43,703 nt of DNA from Pyrinomonadaceae bacterium (GTDB lineage: Bacteria; Acidobacteriota; Blastocatellia; Pyrinomonadales; Pyrinomonadaceae): NCBI GenBank assembly GCA_014534425.1, contig JACVRN010000034.1, positions 1-43,703 of the forward strand. Reading direction: 5' to 3'. The notes under the pieces are model-generated. The model had not been told where the DNA came from. It worked only from the letters and a program-made list of their open reading frames with translations, and made no database searches. The position numbers and the translations under genes were made by a program. Below are positions 15,625 to 23,277 of this stretch, one piece after another; the first letter of the stretch is position 1, and every line of letters starts with the position of its first letter.

Positions 15625-16077
15625 ATGGCCGATTTAGAGAGAAGCACGGCTGCCGCGCCCGCCCCGCATGCTGCGACGGAGCTTGAGCAGTTGCCGTCGC
15701 TCTTCGGGCGTCTGGGCGACGACGTGATGAAGCTTCTGGACACGAAGCTCAGTCTGCTAAAAGTCGAACTGTCGGAGGATGTCAACGCGTACGTTCGCGG
15801 GGCCGTGCTGATTGGCGTGGGCGGTTTCATAGCCGCAGTCGGTTTCGCGCTCTTGAACATAGCGCTGGCGCTTGCCATCTCGGCATTCATGCCTCTGGAC
15901 TGGCAACAGGCATCACGCTACGCCGTGGGCTTTGTCCTGACCGGCGTGCTCTATCTGATAGTCGGCGGCATCATCGTCATGGTGATGAAGAACCGCCTGG
16001 CCCACAGAGACCTTGTGCCGGGCAGAAGCGTTGAAGAACTCAGAAAGGATAAAGAATGGCTGAAGAAAGAAATCTAG
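15625..16077 (+). CDS. Phage holin family / holin-X (YqjE-like) membrane protein
   Basis: A 150-residue protein with two membrane segments: about 52-80 (GAVLIGVGGFIAAVGFALLNIALALAISAFM) and about 92-118 (YAVGFVLTGVLYLIVGGIIVMVM). They are preceded by an amphipathic helix (LFGRLGDDVMKLLDTKLSLLKVELSED) and followed by a charged tail. This is the Holin-X/DUF1469 (YqjE) pattern. Despite the family name, no phage gene is near, and the members found beside DUF883 genes are chromosomal envelope proteins. GGGAGG lies 9 bases before the start. The gene overlaps the next one by 22 bp. Confidence 0.8.
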   Translation: MADLERSTAAAPAPHAATELEQLPSLFGRLGDDVMKLLDTKLSLLKVELSEDVNAYVRGAVLIGVGGFIAAVGFALLNIALALAISAFMPLDWQQASRYAVGFVLTGVLYLIVGGIIVMVMKNRLAHRDLVPGRSVEELRKDKEWLKKEI

Positions 16078-16988
16078 CAGTGGCGCGTGCCGCAGATGCG
16101 GATGACACGGATTCCACCAAAGCTGAGCTTCAGCGCCGCATGGAAGAGGCGCGCGAATCCATCACACAAACCGTTACGGAGATCAAGGACACAGTGGCAA
16201 ACCAATATCAAGCGGTCAGGGATACGGTCACGGAAGCCCTGGACTGGCGCGAGCAGTTTCGCAAACGTCCGGTGGCATTCTCAATCGGAGCGGCGTCCGC
16301 CGGTTTCATACTCGGCTACGCAATCGCTGGAACTTTCAGTGGCGGCGAGTCGGAGACGGAAGAGGACGATTATCCCTCTTACTCCGAGTCGGATGCTTAT
16401 GCGACGACGGGAGCAGCGCCCGCGAAGCTTTCATCTTCGCCGTACGCAGCCCGTGGACTTGCAAGGCCAGCCGTGAGCGCTCCCTCGCCTGGGCCGCAGC
16501 CTGCTCTCAGCAAGGACTACGAGGCGGGCGGCAGTTACCAACAGGCAGGAGCGCTTTCCACAGCGTCCGACCAGGCGAGCTATGAAGCGGCGGAAGAGGC
16601 AGAGCCTTCAGGGCCAAGCCTCATAGAGCGATTCAAGGAGACGCGCGCCTACGACAAGCTACAGGAAGAGGTCTCTTCCATGGGCGAGCGCTTCGTCGAA
16701 GAGTTGTCGAACGTGGGGCGCAACGTGGTTCTTCCCGCGCTCTTCTCCAAGGTGCGAGAGCTTTTCGGCGTTGACCTCTCTAATAAACAGCAGAGGGCAA
16801 CGGGCGCTGGAAGCGGCGCGTCCGTTACAAGCGGAGCAGGGCCTATGGGTGGAGGCGCGCAAGGCGCGTACACGGACGGAGGCGGTCAAACGTCTGCCGG
16901 AAGCTCCGGCACGGGCGGCTCGCAGGGCAGCACGGGCGGAAGCGGTGGCGGCTCTTCTTACGCCACGAGCGAGAATCGCGGCTACTGA
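16056..16988 (+). CDS. DUF3618-like (YqjK/YqjC-type) protein with long disordered tail
   Basis: A 310-residue protein. Its N-terminal part has the DUF3618 plan: TKAELQRRMEEARESITQTV followed by an amphipathic helix, then one membrane segment (about 76-94, VAFSIGAASAGFILGYAIAG). After this come an acidic Ser/Tyr stretch, an amphipathic helix (LIERFKETRAYDKLQEEVSSMGERFVEELSNVG) and a Gly/Ser/Thr-rich tail of about 65 residues. AAAGGA lies 7 bases before the ATG. Its overlap with the holin-X gene suggests coupled translation and one complex at the inner membrane. The Gly-rich tail mirrors the Gly-rich head of the first gene of the operon, which may hint that the two interact. Confidence 0.72.
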   Translation: MAEERNLAVARAADADDTDSTKAELQRRMEEARESITQTVTEIKDTVANQYQAVRDTVTEALDWREQFRKRPVAFSIGAASAGFILGYAIAGTFSGGESETEEDDYPSYSESDAYATTGAAPAKLSSSPYAARGLARPAVSAPSPGPQPALSKDYEAGGSYQQAGALSTASDQASYEAAEEAEPSGPSLIERFKETRAYDKLQEEVSSMGERFVEELSNVGRNVVLPALFSKVRELFGVDLSNKQQRATGAGSGASVTSGAGPMGGGAQGAYTDGGGQTSAGSSGTGGSQGSTGGSGGGSSYATSENRGY

Positions 16989-16996
16989 TTGCGTGG

Positions 16997-17022
16997 AGCT
17001 TCATCTTCATGAAGATGAAGCT
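16997..17022. terminator. Perfect 26-bp palindrome after the DUF883 operon
   Basis: Bases 16997-17022 are self-complementary over their whole length (half-site AGCTTCATCTTCA), starting 9 bp after the stop. The RNA would form a hairpin followed by a mixed T/C run, so it could end the three-gene transcript. As a no-spacer DNA palindrome it may also form a cruciform. Confidence 0.55.
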
Positions 17023-17127
17023 GGAGCGTCTCTTTCTCTGGGTGCTTTTAGAACTAAACCTTGAATCCTACGGGGCGAGCTTACAGTCGGTTCTGAGGCT
17101 CGCCCTTAATGATAAAACTATCTCTCT

Positions 17128-18039
17128 ATGCCCTCGCACGCAGCCGTCATCATTAACGCTACTTCGGGCGCGGGTGACAAAGAAGAGGTGCGCGAGCGTC
17201 TGACAGACTTCTTCAAGTCCAGGGACGCCAAAGCGCGAATCCTGTTTGCCAGAAGCGGCGCTGAGATTGAATCCCTTGCCCGAAGCGCCGTCGCGGAAGA
17301 TTGCTCTCCAATCATAGCCGGTGGAGGCGACGGCACCATCAACGCCGTCGCCACTCATGTCGTAGGCACCAAGCGCGCTCTAGGAGTTCTGCCCCTCGGC
17401 ACGCTCAACCACTTCGCCAAGGACATACGCGTTCCGCTTGAGATTGAGGACGCCGCGCGCGTTTGCGTGGAAGGCCGCATAGCCAACGTTGATGTGGGCG
17501 AAGTCAACGGGCGCATCTTTCTCAACAACTCAAGCCTCGGTCTTTACCCCAGCATAGTGCGCGAGCGGGAGAAGCTTCAGCACCGCCTCGGGCATGGAAA
17601 GTGGCGCGCGTTCTTCTGGGCGAGCCTGACCGTCCTCAGGCGTTATCCCTTTCTAAGGGTGCGCCTCAGCACGGACGAAGAGGAGTTGGCGCGCACTTCT
17701 CCATTCATCTTCGTAGGCAACAACGAATATGAGATGGAGAACTTCAACATAGGCTCGCGCTCCTGCATAGACAAGGGAGAGTTGAGCCTTTACATAGCGC
17801 ATCGAACCGGAAGGATGGGACTCGTCAGACTTGCTTGGCGCGCACTCTTCGGCGGCCTCAGAAACGAAGACGACTTCGATGCCATGTGCACGAAAGAGAT
17901 TTGGATTGAGACGCGGCGACCACGCCTGAGAGTCGCAACCGACGGCGAAGTCACAATCATGCCCACGCCGCTTCATTACCGCGTGCGCCCAGGCGCTCTG
18001 CGCGTACTTGTGCCTGAAGAAAGTAATGGCGACGAGTAA
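17128..18039 (+). CDS. Diacylglycerol kinase-family lipid kinase (DagK/YegS-like)
   Basis: A 303-residue kinase of the DAGK catalytic family. The nucleotide-binding motif GGGDGT is at 65-70, followed by INAVATHVVG and the PLGTLNHFAKD block. A beta-sandwich C-terminal domain carries IFVGNNEYEMENFNIG and the ATDGE motif near 270. Such enzymes phosphorylate diacylglycerol, sphingoid bases or related lipids using ATP at the membrane face. No good ribosome binding site precedes the ATG; the N-terminus (MPSHAAVIINATSGAG) fits the family start. Convergent with the TPR gene, with only 11 bp between stops. Confidence 0.85.
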   Translation: MPSHAAVIINATSGAGDKEEVRERLTDFFKSRDAKARILFARSGAEIESLARSAVAEDCSPIIAGGGDGTINAVATHVVGTKRALGVLPLGTLNHFAKDIRVPLEIEDAARVCVEGRIANVDVGEVNGRIFLNNSSLGLYPSIVREREKLQHRLGHGKWRAFFWASLTVLRRYPFLRVRLSTDEEELARTSPFIFVGNNEYEMENFNIGSRSCIDKGELSLYIAHRTGRMGLVRLAWRALFGGLRNEDDFDAMCTKEIWIETRRPRLRVATDGEVTIMPTPLHYRVRPGALRVLVPEESNGDE

Positions 18040-18050
18040 GCGTAGAGAGA

Positions 18051-19046
18051 CTATTTGTTAATCGCGGCGTAGAGTTCTTTCGCCATATCCGGGTTAAGAG
18101 ACTTCAGAGCTTCGTACTGTTCGAGCGCAGAGGGTTTATCGCGCAGGCCCAGGTACGCGAGCGCCAGATTATAGTAGGCGACCGCCAAGTTCGGCCTGAG
18201 TTTGATAGTCTCCTTATAAGTCTCCACGGCATCTCTGTATTTGCCTCCCTCGAAATATGCGTTGCCCAGATTAAAATAGGCCGGGACGCTTTTGGGGTCG
18301 AAACGGATTGCGTTCTTAAAACTCTCCACAGCCTTGTCCAGTTGACGGAGTTGCGTGTAGGCGAAGCCTAAGTTTTTATAGGCTTGCGAGAGCACTTCCG
18401 CTTTCATCTGAAGTCCCTGCATGTATGCTTGACCCGTTTCGGGCAGGAGGCGAATGACCTCCATGCAGGCCGCTATGGCTTCCTCATAGCGCTTGGACTG
18501 ATTATAAGCATAGCCCAGGTTGTTATAGGCTTCCGCAAATTCCGGCTTGAGGCGAACGAGTTGGTTATATGTTTCGATAGCTTCGGGGAAGCGTTTTAAG
18601 GCAATGTAGGCGTAGCCGAGCGGGAAATAGGCCGAGCTATATTTGGGTTCGAGCTTAATAACCCGATTGTATTCTTCTACAGCCTCTGCGTAACGGCGCT
18701 GATCCAAAAGAACGTTTCCGAGGCCAGCGCGTGGTCTGGGGTCTTTCGGGTCGAGCCTTGCCGCCAGCCTGTACTGCTCTTCGGCCTCCGAGTATCTGGG
18801 CGATTGGGCGTCGCGCGCCGCGCCTGCGCGCTCCAGTGCCCTTTCCTTCTGTGAAGCAACAGAGAGGCGCTGAGGCGTGGGGTTATCAGGGCGTCGAAAC
18901 ACCAGTCCACTGACACCGCCGACGATGTCTTCCGTGCGGCCCGCGCCGCCCGAAATATCCTGGGCTTGTAATCGAATGCCGCCGACCGGCAACACAATTA
19001 AAGCCATGACAGTTGCGCGTGCTATATGCTTTATAACGTTTTTCAT
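18051..19046 (-). CDS. Secreted TPR-repeat protein
   Basis: A 331-residue protein with a signal peptide (MKNVIKHIARATVMALIVLPVGGIRLQAQ) followed by about 60 variable residues and then at least seven tetratricopeptide repeats of 34 residues (about 88-325). Each has the TPR consensus (for example YFPLGYAYIALKRFPEAIETYNQLVRLKPEFAEAYNNLGYAYNQSKRYEEAI). TPR arrays mediate protein-protein contacts; in the periplasm such proteins often support envelope assembly. There is no enzymatic domain. A candidate promoter lies upstream at 19135-19163. Confidence 0.85.
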   Translation of the reverse strand: MKNVIKHIARATVMALIVLPVGGIRLQAQDISGGAGRTEDIVGGVSGLVFRRPDNPTPQRLSVASQKERALERAGAARDAQSPRYSEAEEQYRLAARLDPKDPRPRAGLGNVLLDQRRYAEAVEEYNRVIKLEPKYSSAYFPLGYAYIALKRFPEAIETYNQLVRLKPEFAEAYNNLGYAYNQSKRYEEAIAACMEVIRLLPETGQAYMQGLQMKAEVLSQAYKNLGFAYTQLRQLDKAVESFKNAIRFDPKSVPAYFNLGNAYFEGGKYRDAVETYKETIKLRPNLAVAYYNLALAYLGLRDKPSALEQYEALKSLNPDMAKELYAAINK

Positions 19047-19134
19047 GATGCAATTGGATTCCTGTTAAAGGTGATGCCGATGCGGGAGGGGAAGGCCAGT
19101 TCTTCTCTAACCGCAAGTTAAAACGAGTACGGGT

Positions 19135-19163
19135 ATACTATAACTACTCCCGCCATGCGTCAA
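19135..19163 (-). promoter_or_regulatory. Candidate sigma70-type promoter for the TPR gene
   Basis: On the minus strand TTGACG (19163-19158) and TAGTAT (19140-19135) are separated by 17 bp. The predicted transcript would start about 80 bp before the ATG at 19046. Only sequence and spacing support it. Confidence 0.4.
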
Positions 19164-19318
19164 TAAATTATTCTGAGGTTATGCAGCAACCACGCAGGCC
19201 GTAGTGCGTTACATAGCTTGAGTTTCGTGCGCGGCTCTTTAGCTGTGGGCTTGCCGACTCGCCTCAAAGTCTGTTAATCAGTAAGGGTTGGTAATTATCG
19301 GTAAAGGGCGCTTGCCTC

Positions 19319-20212
19319 ATGCGTAAACTTGTACATCTATCAGACCTGCATTTCGGGCGGGTCGACTACGGCGTGGTCGAGCCGTTGATTGCGACTGTCA
19401 ACGAGATGAAGCCGGACGTGGTGGCCGTCTCAGGCGATTTGACGCAGCGAGCGCGTAGCCACCAGTTCGTTGAGGCGCGTAAGTTTCTGGACGCGCTGCC
19501 GGAGCCGCAGATAATCGTCCCGGGCAATCACGACGTTCCGCTTTACAATTTCGTGGCGCGCTTTACTCAACCCCTGACGAAATACCGACGCCACATCACG
19601 GACGACCTTGAACCCTTTTACGCGGACGACGAGGTGGCAATCCTAGGCATCAACACGGCGCGCTCTTTGACGACCAAGTACGGGCGCATCAACGAACGGC
19701 AGATAGAGGCCATACGCCAGCGCATGTGCTCTTTCCGTGACGAGATGACGAAAATCATCGTCACGCATCATCCCTTCGATTTGCCGGAAGGGCACGACCC
19801 GAAGGAGTTGGTCGGGCGCGCAGAGCTTGCCATGCAGGCATTGGCATCCTGCGGCGCTGACGTTCTGCTGGCCGGACACCTGCACATGGGCCACACGGGG
19901 CAGACAGCCGCGCGCTACAAGATAGAGGGCCACAGCGCGCTCGTAATTTCCGCAGGCACTGCGACCAGCACGCGCTCTCGCGGCGAGACAAATTCCTTCA
20001 ACCTCATACGCGTCAATCATCCCTACATAAAGGTGGAGCGATTCAGTTGGCAGCCGGAGGCCGCACGTTTTGCCCCATCATTATCTGAGAGCTTCGAGCA
20101 TACGAAGGACGGTTGGAAACATCTCTCCGACGAGGTCGCGGCTGGGATAACTTTCGCGGAAGAGACGGACGGATTGCAGCCGCACATCCCATCCGAAAAT
20201 CCGCAGGGCTAA
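19319..20212 (+). CDS. Metallophosphoesterase, CpdA/Icc-like
   Basis: A 297-residue calcineurin-like phosphoesterase with every metal motif in place: HLSDLHFGR (DxH, 7-15), SGDLTQ (38-43), PGNHD (68-72), THH (149-151) and GHLHMGH (186-192). The class III cyclic-nucleotide phosphodiesterase CpdA and related enzymes share this order. Two dinuclear metal ions would bind Asp9, His11, Asp40, Asn70 and the His residues. It is cytoplasmic, with no signal peptide. Whether it hydrolyses cAMP, another cyclic nucleotide or a phosphomonoester cannot be told from sequence. Upstream AAAGGG at about 11 bases is a moderate ribosome binding site. Confidence 0.86.
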   Translation: MRKLVHLSDLHFGRVDYGVVEPLIATVNEMKPDVVAVSGDLTQRARSHQFVEARKFLDALPEPQIIVPGNHDVPLYNFVARFTQPLTKYRRHITDDLEPFYADDEVAILGINTARSLTTKYGRINERQIEAIRQRMCSFRDEMTKIIVTHHPFDLPEGHDPKELVGRAELAMQALASCGADVLLAGHLHMGHTGQTAARYKIEGHSALVISAGTATSTRSRGETNSFNLIRVNHPYIKVERFSWQPEAARFAPSLSESFEHTKDGWKHLSDEVAAGITFAEETDGLQPHIPSENPQG

Positions 20213-20407
20213 GTAGAGCTACTGCCTTTCAGCATCCTCATAAAGCGCACGCAAAGCCTGCTTTCCAGGCGAAAGCGCGCCTTCCAAAAAATCGTATCAT
20301 CTATGGCATTCTTCATTGACAACTGAGTTTCATCAATCATAGACTCCATACTGCTTTTAAACTCCCCTCAAACTAAAAATCTTCTGAGTAGAAGGATAAC
20401 TATCATC

Positions 20408-21361
20408 ATGCCCTGCACACGCCTCGCCACGAAACGGCAATATGCGCTTCGCTCCTGCGGCTTCCTTATTCTGGCTTTACTGCTCTTCTCTACGCCCGCG
20501 AGCGCTTACGCGCAGCGCACCGAATACTCGAAAAACAAAGAAGCCGACGCGTTGATGAGAGAGGGAGAGTCCTACTTTGCGGCAGAGCAGTGGGACAAAG
20601 CCCGCGAGGCTTATGAGAAGGCGCTCAAGCTAGACCCGAACATATACGAAGCGCCGCTCTTTATAGGCGACGTCTATTTTCAGAAACGCCAGATGGACAA
20701 GGCAGGCGATTGGTACGCCAAGGCCATAGCCATTGACCCTAACCGCGAGACGGCTTATCGCTACTGGAGCGACGCTTATCTTCGCGTGGGCAAGATGGTT
20801 GAATCCAGGGACAAGGCCGTGGAGGCAATCGTCGCGGAGCCTTATAACAGGATGTCTTATCGCGGCCTGATGCAGTGGGCGCAGGTGAACAAGGTGCAGC
20901 TAGCGCACCCGAAGATAGAAGTTCCGGCGGGCATCTCGTCCAACAAGCCCGGCGAAGTAAACATCACACTAGACCCTAAGCTGCTGGAAGGCAAAGAGGA
21001 CGGTTCAAGCGCATGGCTCGTCTACAGCATCACGCGCGCGAACTGGCGCACGACTAAGTTCGCCAAAACGTTTCCCAAAGAGCAGACCTACAGGCACAGC
21101 CTCGCTGAAGAACTGGACGCGTTTCAAATGGTCATCTCAAGCGTCAAGGCGGACAAGAAGGTGAAGAAGCTGGAAGACTCTCTTGCCAATCTGGTCAGGC
21201 TCAACGACGCGGGACTCCTTGAGGCATACATCCTGCTGGCAAGGGCCGACGACGGCATCGCACAGGACTACGAAGAGTACCGCAGACTCAATCGAGACAA
21301 GATACGCAAGTACCTGACGGATGTAGTCGCTGGCGAATTCAAGCAACAGGGAAAATTTTAA
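20408..21361 (+). CDS. Secreted TPR protein
   Basis: A 317-residue protein. Residues 1-37 form a signal peptide with a basic n-region, LILALLLFSTP core and SAYAQ cleavage site. About 42-145 hold three TPR units (EADALMREGESYFAAEQWDKAREAYEKALKLDP; YEAPLFIGDVYFQKRQMDKAGDWYAKAIAIDP; YRYWSDAYLRVGKMVESRDKAVEAIVAEP). The remaining half (about 150-317) is a distinct alpha/beta region with no motif I recognise. AAGGA lies about 11 bases before the ATG. The gene is convergent with the M28 peptidase, with a heptamer hairpin between. It is likely periplasmic; partner unknown. Confidence 0.8.
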   Translation: MPCTRLATKRQYALRSCGFLILALLLFSTPASAYAQRTEYSKNKEADALMREGESYFAAEQWDKAREAYEKALKLDPNIYEAPLFIGDVYFQKRQMDKAGDWYAKAIAIDPNRETAYRYWSDAYLRVGKMVESRDKAVEAIVAEPYNRMSYRGLMQWAQVNKVQLAHPKIEVPAGISSNKPGEVNITLDPKLLEGKEDGSSAWLVYSITRANWRTTKFAKTFPKEQTYRHSLAEELDAFQMVISSVKADKKVKKLEDSLANLVRLNDAGLLEAYILLARADDGIAQDYEEYRRLNRDKIRKYLTDVVAGEFKQQGKF

Positions 21362-21363
21362 GG

Positions 21364-21469
21364 CAGAATTCAGAACTGAGAATTCAGGTCTCAGAACTCA
21401 GGAGTCAGAATAAAAACGGTTTCAGCCTTTTATTCTGGATTCTGAATTCTGAGTCCTGAACTCTTTTTT
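21364..21469. repeat. Heptamer-phased hairpin (ATTCAGA type) ending in a T-run
   Basis: Left part consists of 7-bp units such as ATTCAGA, ATTCAGG, TCTCAGA, ACTCAGG and AGTCAGA; the right part (about 21431-21463) is an imperfect reverse complement, and six T follow (21464-21469). It fills the convergent gap between the TPR and M28 genes and touches both stops, so it probably also works as a terminator for the TPR gene. Confidence 0.85.
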
Positions 21470-23171
21470 ACTGTCTCGCAACCGTGACAGTCTTTCTGGG
21501 CAGCCGCTCGTTCATAGTGGCGGCGTTGTAGAGGAAGGCTGCCATGATGGTTGCGGCCTGCATCATGTCTTCGGCCTGTATGCGGTCGTAGACATCCTGG
21601 TTGGAGTGGTGCGTGCGCGTGTCGTACTCAATCTCGTCCTGTATGAACTGGAAGCCGGGCAGGCCGATGGCGTCGAAGGATTGATGGTCTGTGCCGCCCG
21701 TGTTGGCGATTGAGAGCGTGGCGGCTCCCATCTCACGAAACGGCGCGAGCCACTTGCGAAAGATGGGCCTCACGGCTTCGTTACCCTGTAAGTAAACTCC
21801 CCTTATCTTCCCCGTCCCGTTATCCAGATTAAAGTAGGCTTGAAACTTTTCGTAATCCGGCTTCGGCGTCACGGGCAGCGTCCTTCCGTCCATCAGAGCG
21901 GCGAGCGCTGTGCTTTGCTGGCCGTCGCCAAGTTGGCCGAAGTGCTGCGCGACATAAGCGCGTGAGCCGAGCAACCCTTGCTCTTCGCCTGACCAGAGCG
22001 CTATGCGTATGGTGCGGCGCGGCTGAAGGTTCAGAGCCTTGAGAATTCGCACGGCCTCCATGGCTACGGCCACGCCCGCGCCGTTGTCGGTCGCGCCCGT
22101 TCCCGAATGCCACGAATCCATGTGCGCGCCTATCATGACCACTTCATCCTTCAAGTCCGTGCCGGGAATCTCCGCCACAGTGTTGTAGCCCATGAGGTCT
22201 TTGTCCTGATACTCGACCTGCAGGTCAACATTCATCTTGAGCGCCACACCCTGGCCCAGCATGCGAACCATGCGGTTATACTGCTCGCTTGAGACGACAA
22301 TCTGCGCGGGCAACTTGGGCGCGCTCTTGTCCCAGGGCGAAATGCGAGTACGGTCGAATGGATTTTCAATGAAGGGTTGAGGCACGCTGGCGGACTGCAC
22401 GAAGATTGTGCCGCCGTCGCCGCGACTCGTATCGACGAGCAGGGCCGCGCCTTCGTCCGTGACGAACTGTAGCTTCGCCGCCGCAAAGCGAGCCGCGTCG
22501 CGCTGCGCCGGAGTCATCGGAGGGCGGCGGCGCGGATTCGTCGCAGGGTCAGGCGCGTCCGCAAGCCGCAGCAGGTCTTTCTCCGTCAGGCGCTCTCCGA
22601 GCGGTTCGAAGCTGGCTTTAATCTCGCGCGGCGCGCTCATCAAAACAATCGCGCCCTTGAGTTTGCCTTTGTACTTCTGAAGCCCCGCCTCGTCTTTCGC
22701 GTCCAGGTAGATGACGGGCGCTGTGATTGCGCTTTTGAAACCGGGCGACCAGGCTTTCGGATAAGCTATGAGCGGGATTGTTTGCGGCTCTATGACCTGC
22801 GCCGAAAAACGCTTCAGCGTCCAGCCTCGACCGAACGGCCCCCAAGCTTCCAGTTGCGCGTTCTCAAGCCCCCACGCCTTCAACTTATCGCGCGTCCATT
22901 CGTTGGCGCGCATCATGGAGGGCGAAGCCGTCAGGCGCGGCCCTATCACGTCGGTCAGATACTCAAGCGTCTGCATCACCTGCGAGCGCTTCATCCCCTC
23001 TTCCTTGATGCGCGTGATCGGGTCGTTTGGGTCTGCTGCCTGCTGCTGCTGCCCTTGTGTCGCGGTTTGCGCGGGCGAAGCGGCTGGCTGCGTAGGTTGC
23101 TGCCCCAGAGCAAAGACTGGCAACAAGAGAGAGTAAACGAGCAGAAGAACTGCAACGCGTCGTCGAATCAT
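21468..23171 (-). CDS. Secreted M28-family zinc peptidase with PA domain
   Basis: A 567-residue exported peptidase. Residues 1-24 are a signal peptide (AVLLLVYSLLLPVFALGQQ), followed by a Gln/Ala-rich linker. A protease-associated (PA) insert covers about 150-310. The M28 catalytic domain shows zinc ligands and catalytic residues in order: GAHMDSWHSG (His350), ATDNGAG (Asp362), WSGEEQGLLGS (Glu396-Glu397) and a late TGGTDHQSF and THHSNQDVYDRI, giving the last zinc ligand. The family are aminopeptidases or glutamate carboxypeptidase-like enzymes. AGGAG lies about 10 bases before the ATG. It likely degrades peptides in the periplasm or outside the cell, in line with the tricorn protease later in the window. 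Confidence 0.9.
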   Translation of the reverse strand: MIRRRVAVLLLVYSLLLPVFALGQQPTQPAASPAQTATQGQQQQAADPNDPITRIKEEGMKRSQVMQTLEYLTDVIGPRLTASPSMMRANEWTRDKLKAWGLENAQLEAWGPFGRGWTLKRFSAQVIEPQTIPLIAYPKAWSPGFKSAITAPVIYLDAKDEAGLQKYKGKLKGAIVLMSAPREIKASFEPLGERLTEKDLLRLADAPDPATNPRRRPPMTPAQRDAARFAAAKLQFVTDEGAALLVDTSRGDGGTIFVQSASVPQPFIENPFDRTRISPWDKSAPKLPAQIVVSSEQYNRMVRMLGQGVALKMNVDLQVEYQDKDLMGYNTVAEIPGTDLKDEVVMIGAHMDSWHSGTGATDNGAGVAVAMEAVRILKALNLQPRRTIRIALWSGEEQGLLGSRAYVAQHFGQLGDGQQSTALAALMDGRTLPVTPKPDYEKFQAYFNLDNGTGKIRGVYLQGNEAVRPIFRKWLAPFREMGAATLSIANTGGTDHQSFDAIGLPGFQFIQDEIEYDTRTHHSNQDVYDRIQAEDMMQAATIMAAFLYNAATMNERLPRKTVTVARQ

Positions 23172-23201
23172 CGGTTTTAATCTCCTAAGATATGGATGAG
23201 G

Positions 23202-23274
23202 AAATTAAGAGGATGGACAGGATAAAAGAAGAAGAATTGATTCTCTTTCTTTATCCTGTCCATCCTCTTAATTT
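23202..23274. repeat. ACAGGAT-family hairpin, copy 2
   Basis: A perfect 25-bp inverted repeat, 23202-23226 and 23250-23274, with a 23-nt loop, between topA and the M28 gene. This copy reads AAGAGGATGGACAGGAT. The right arm ends 3 bp before the topA stop codon. Confidence 0.93.
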
Positions 23275-23277
23275 TCT

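Noticed and set aside
15625-16077. Prophage remnant suggested by a holin-family gene
   Set aside because: No other phage gene is near; the gene order matches the chromosomal yqjD-yqjE-yqjK type.
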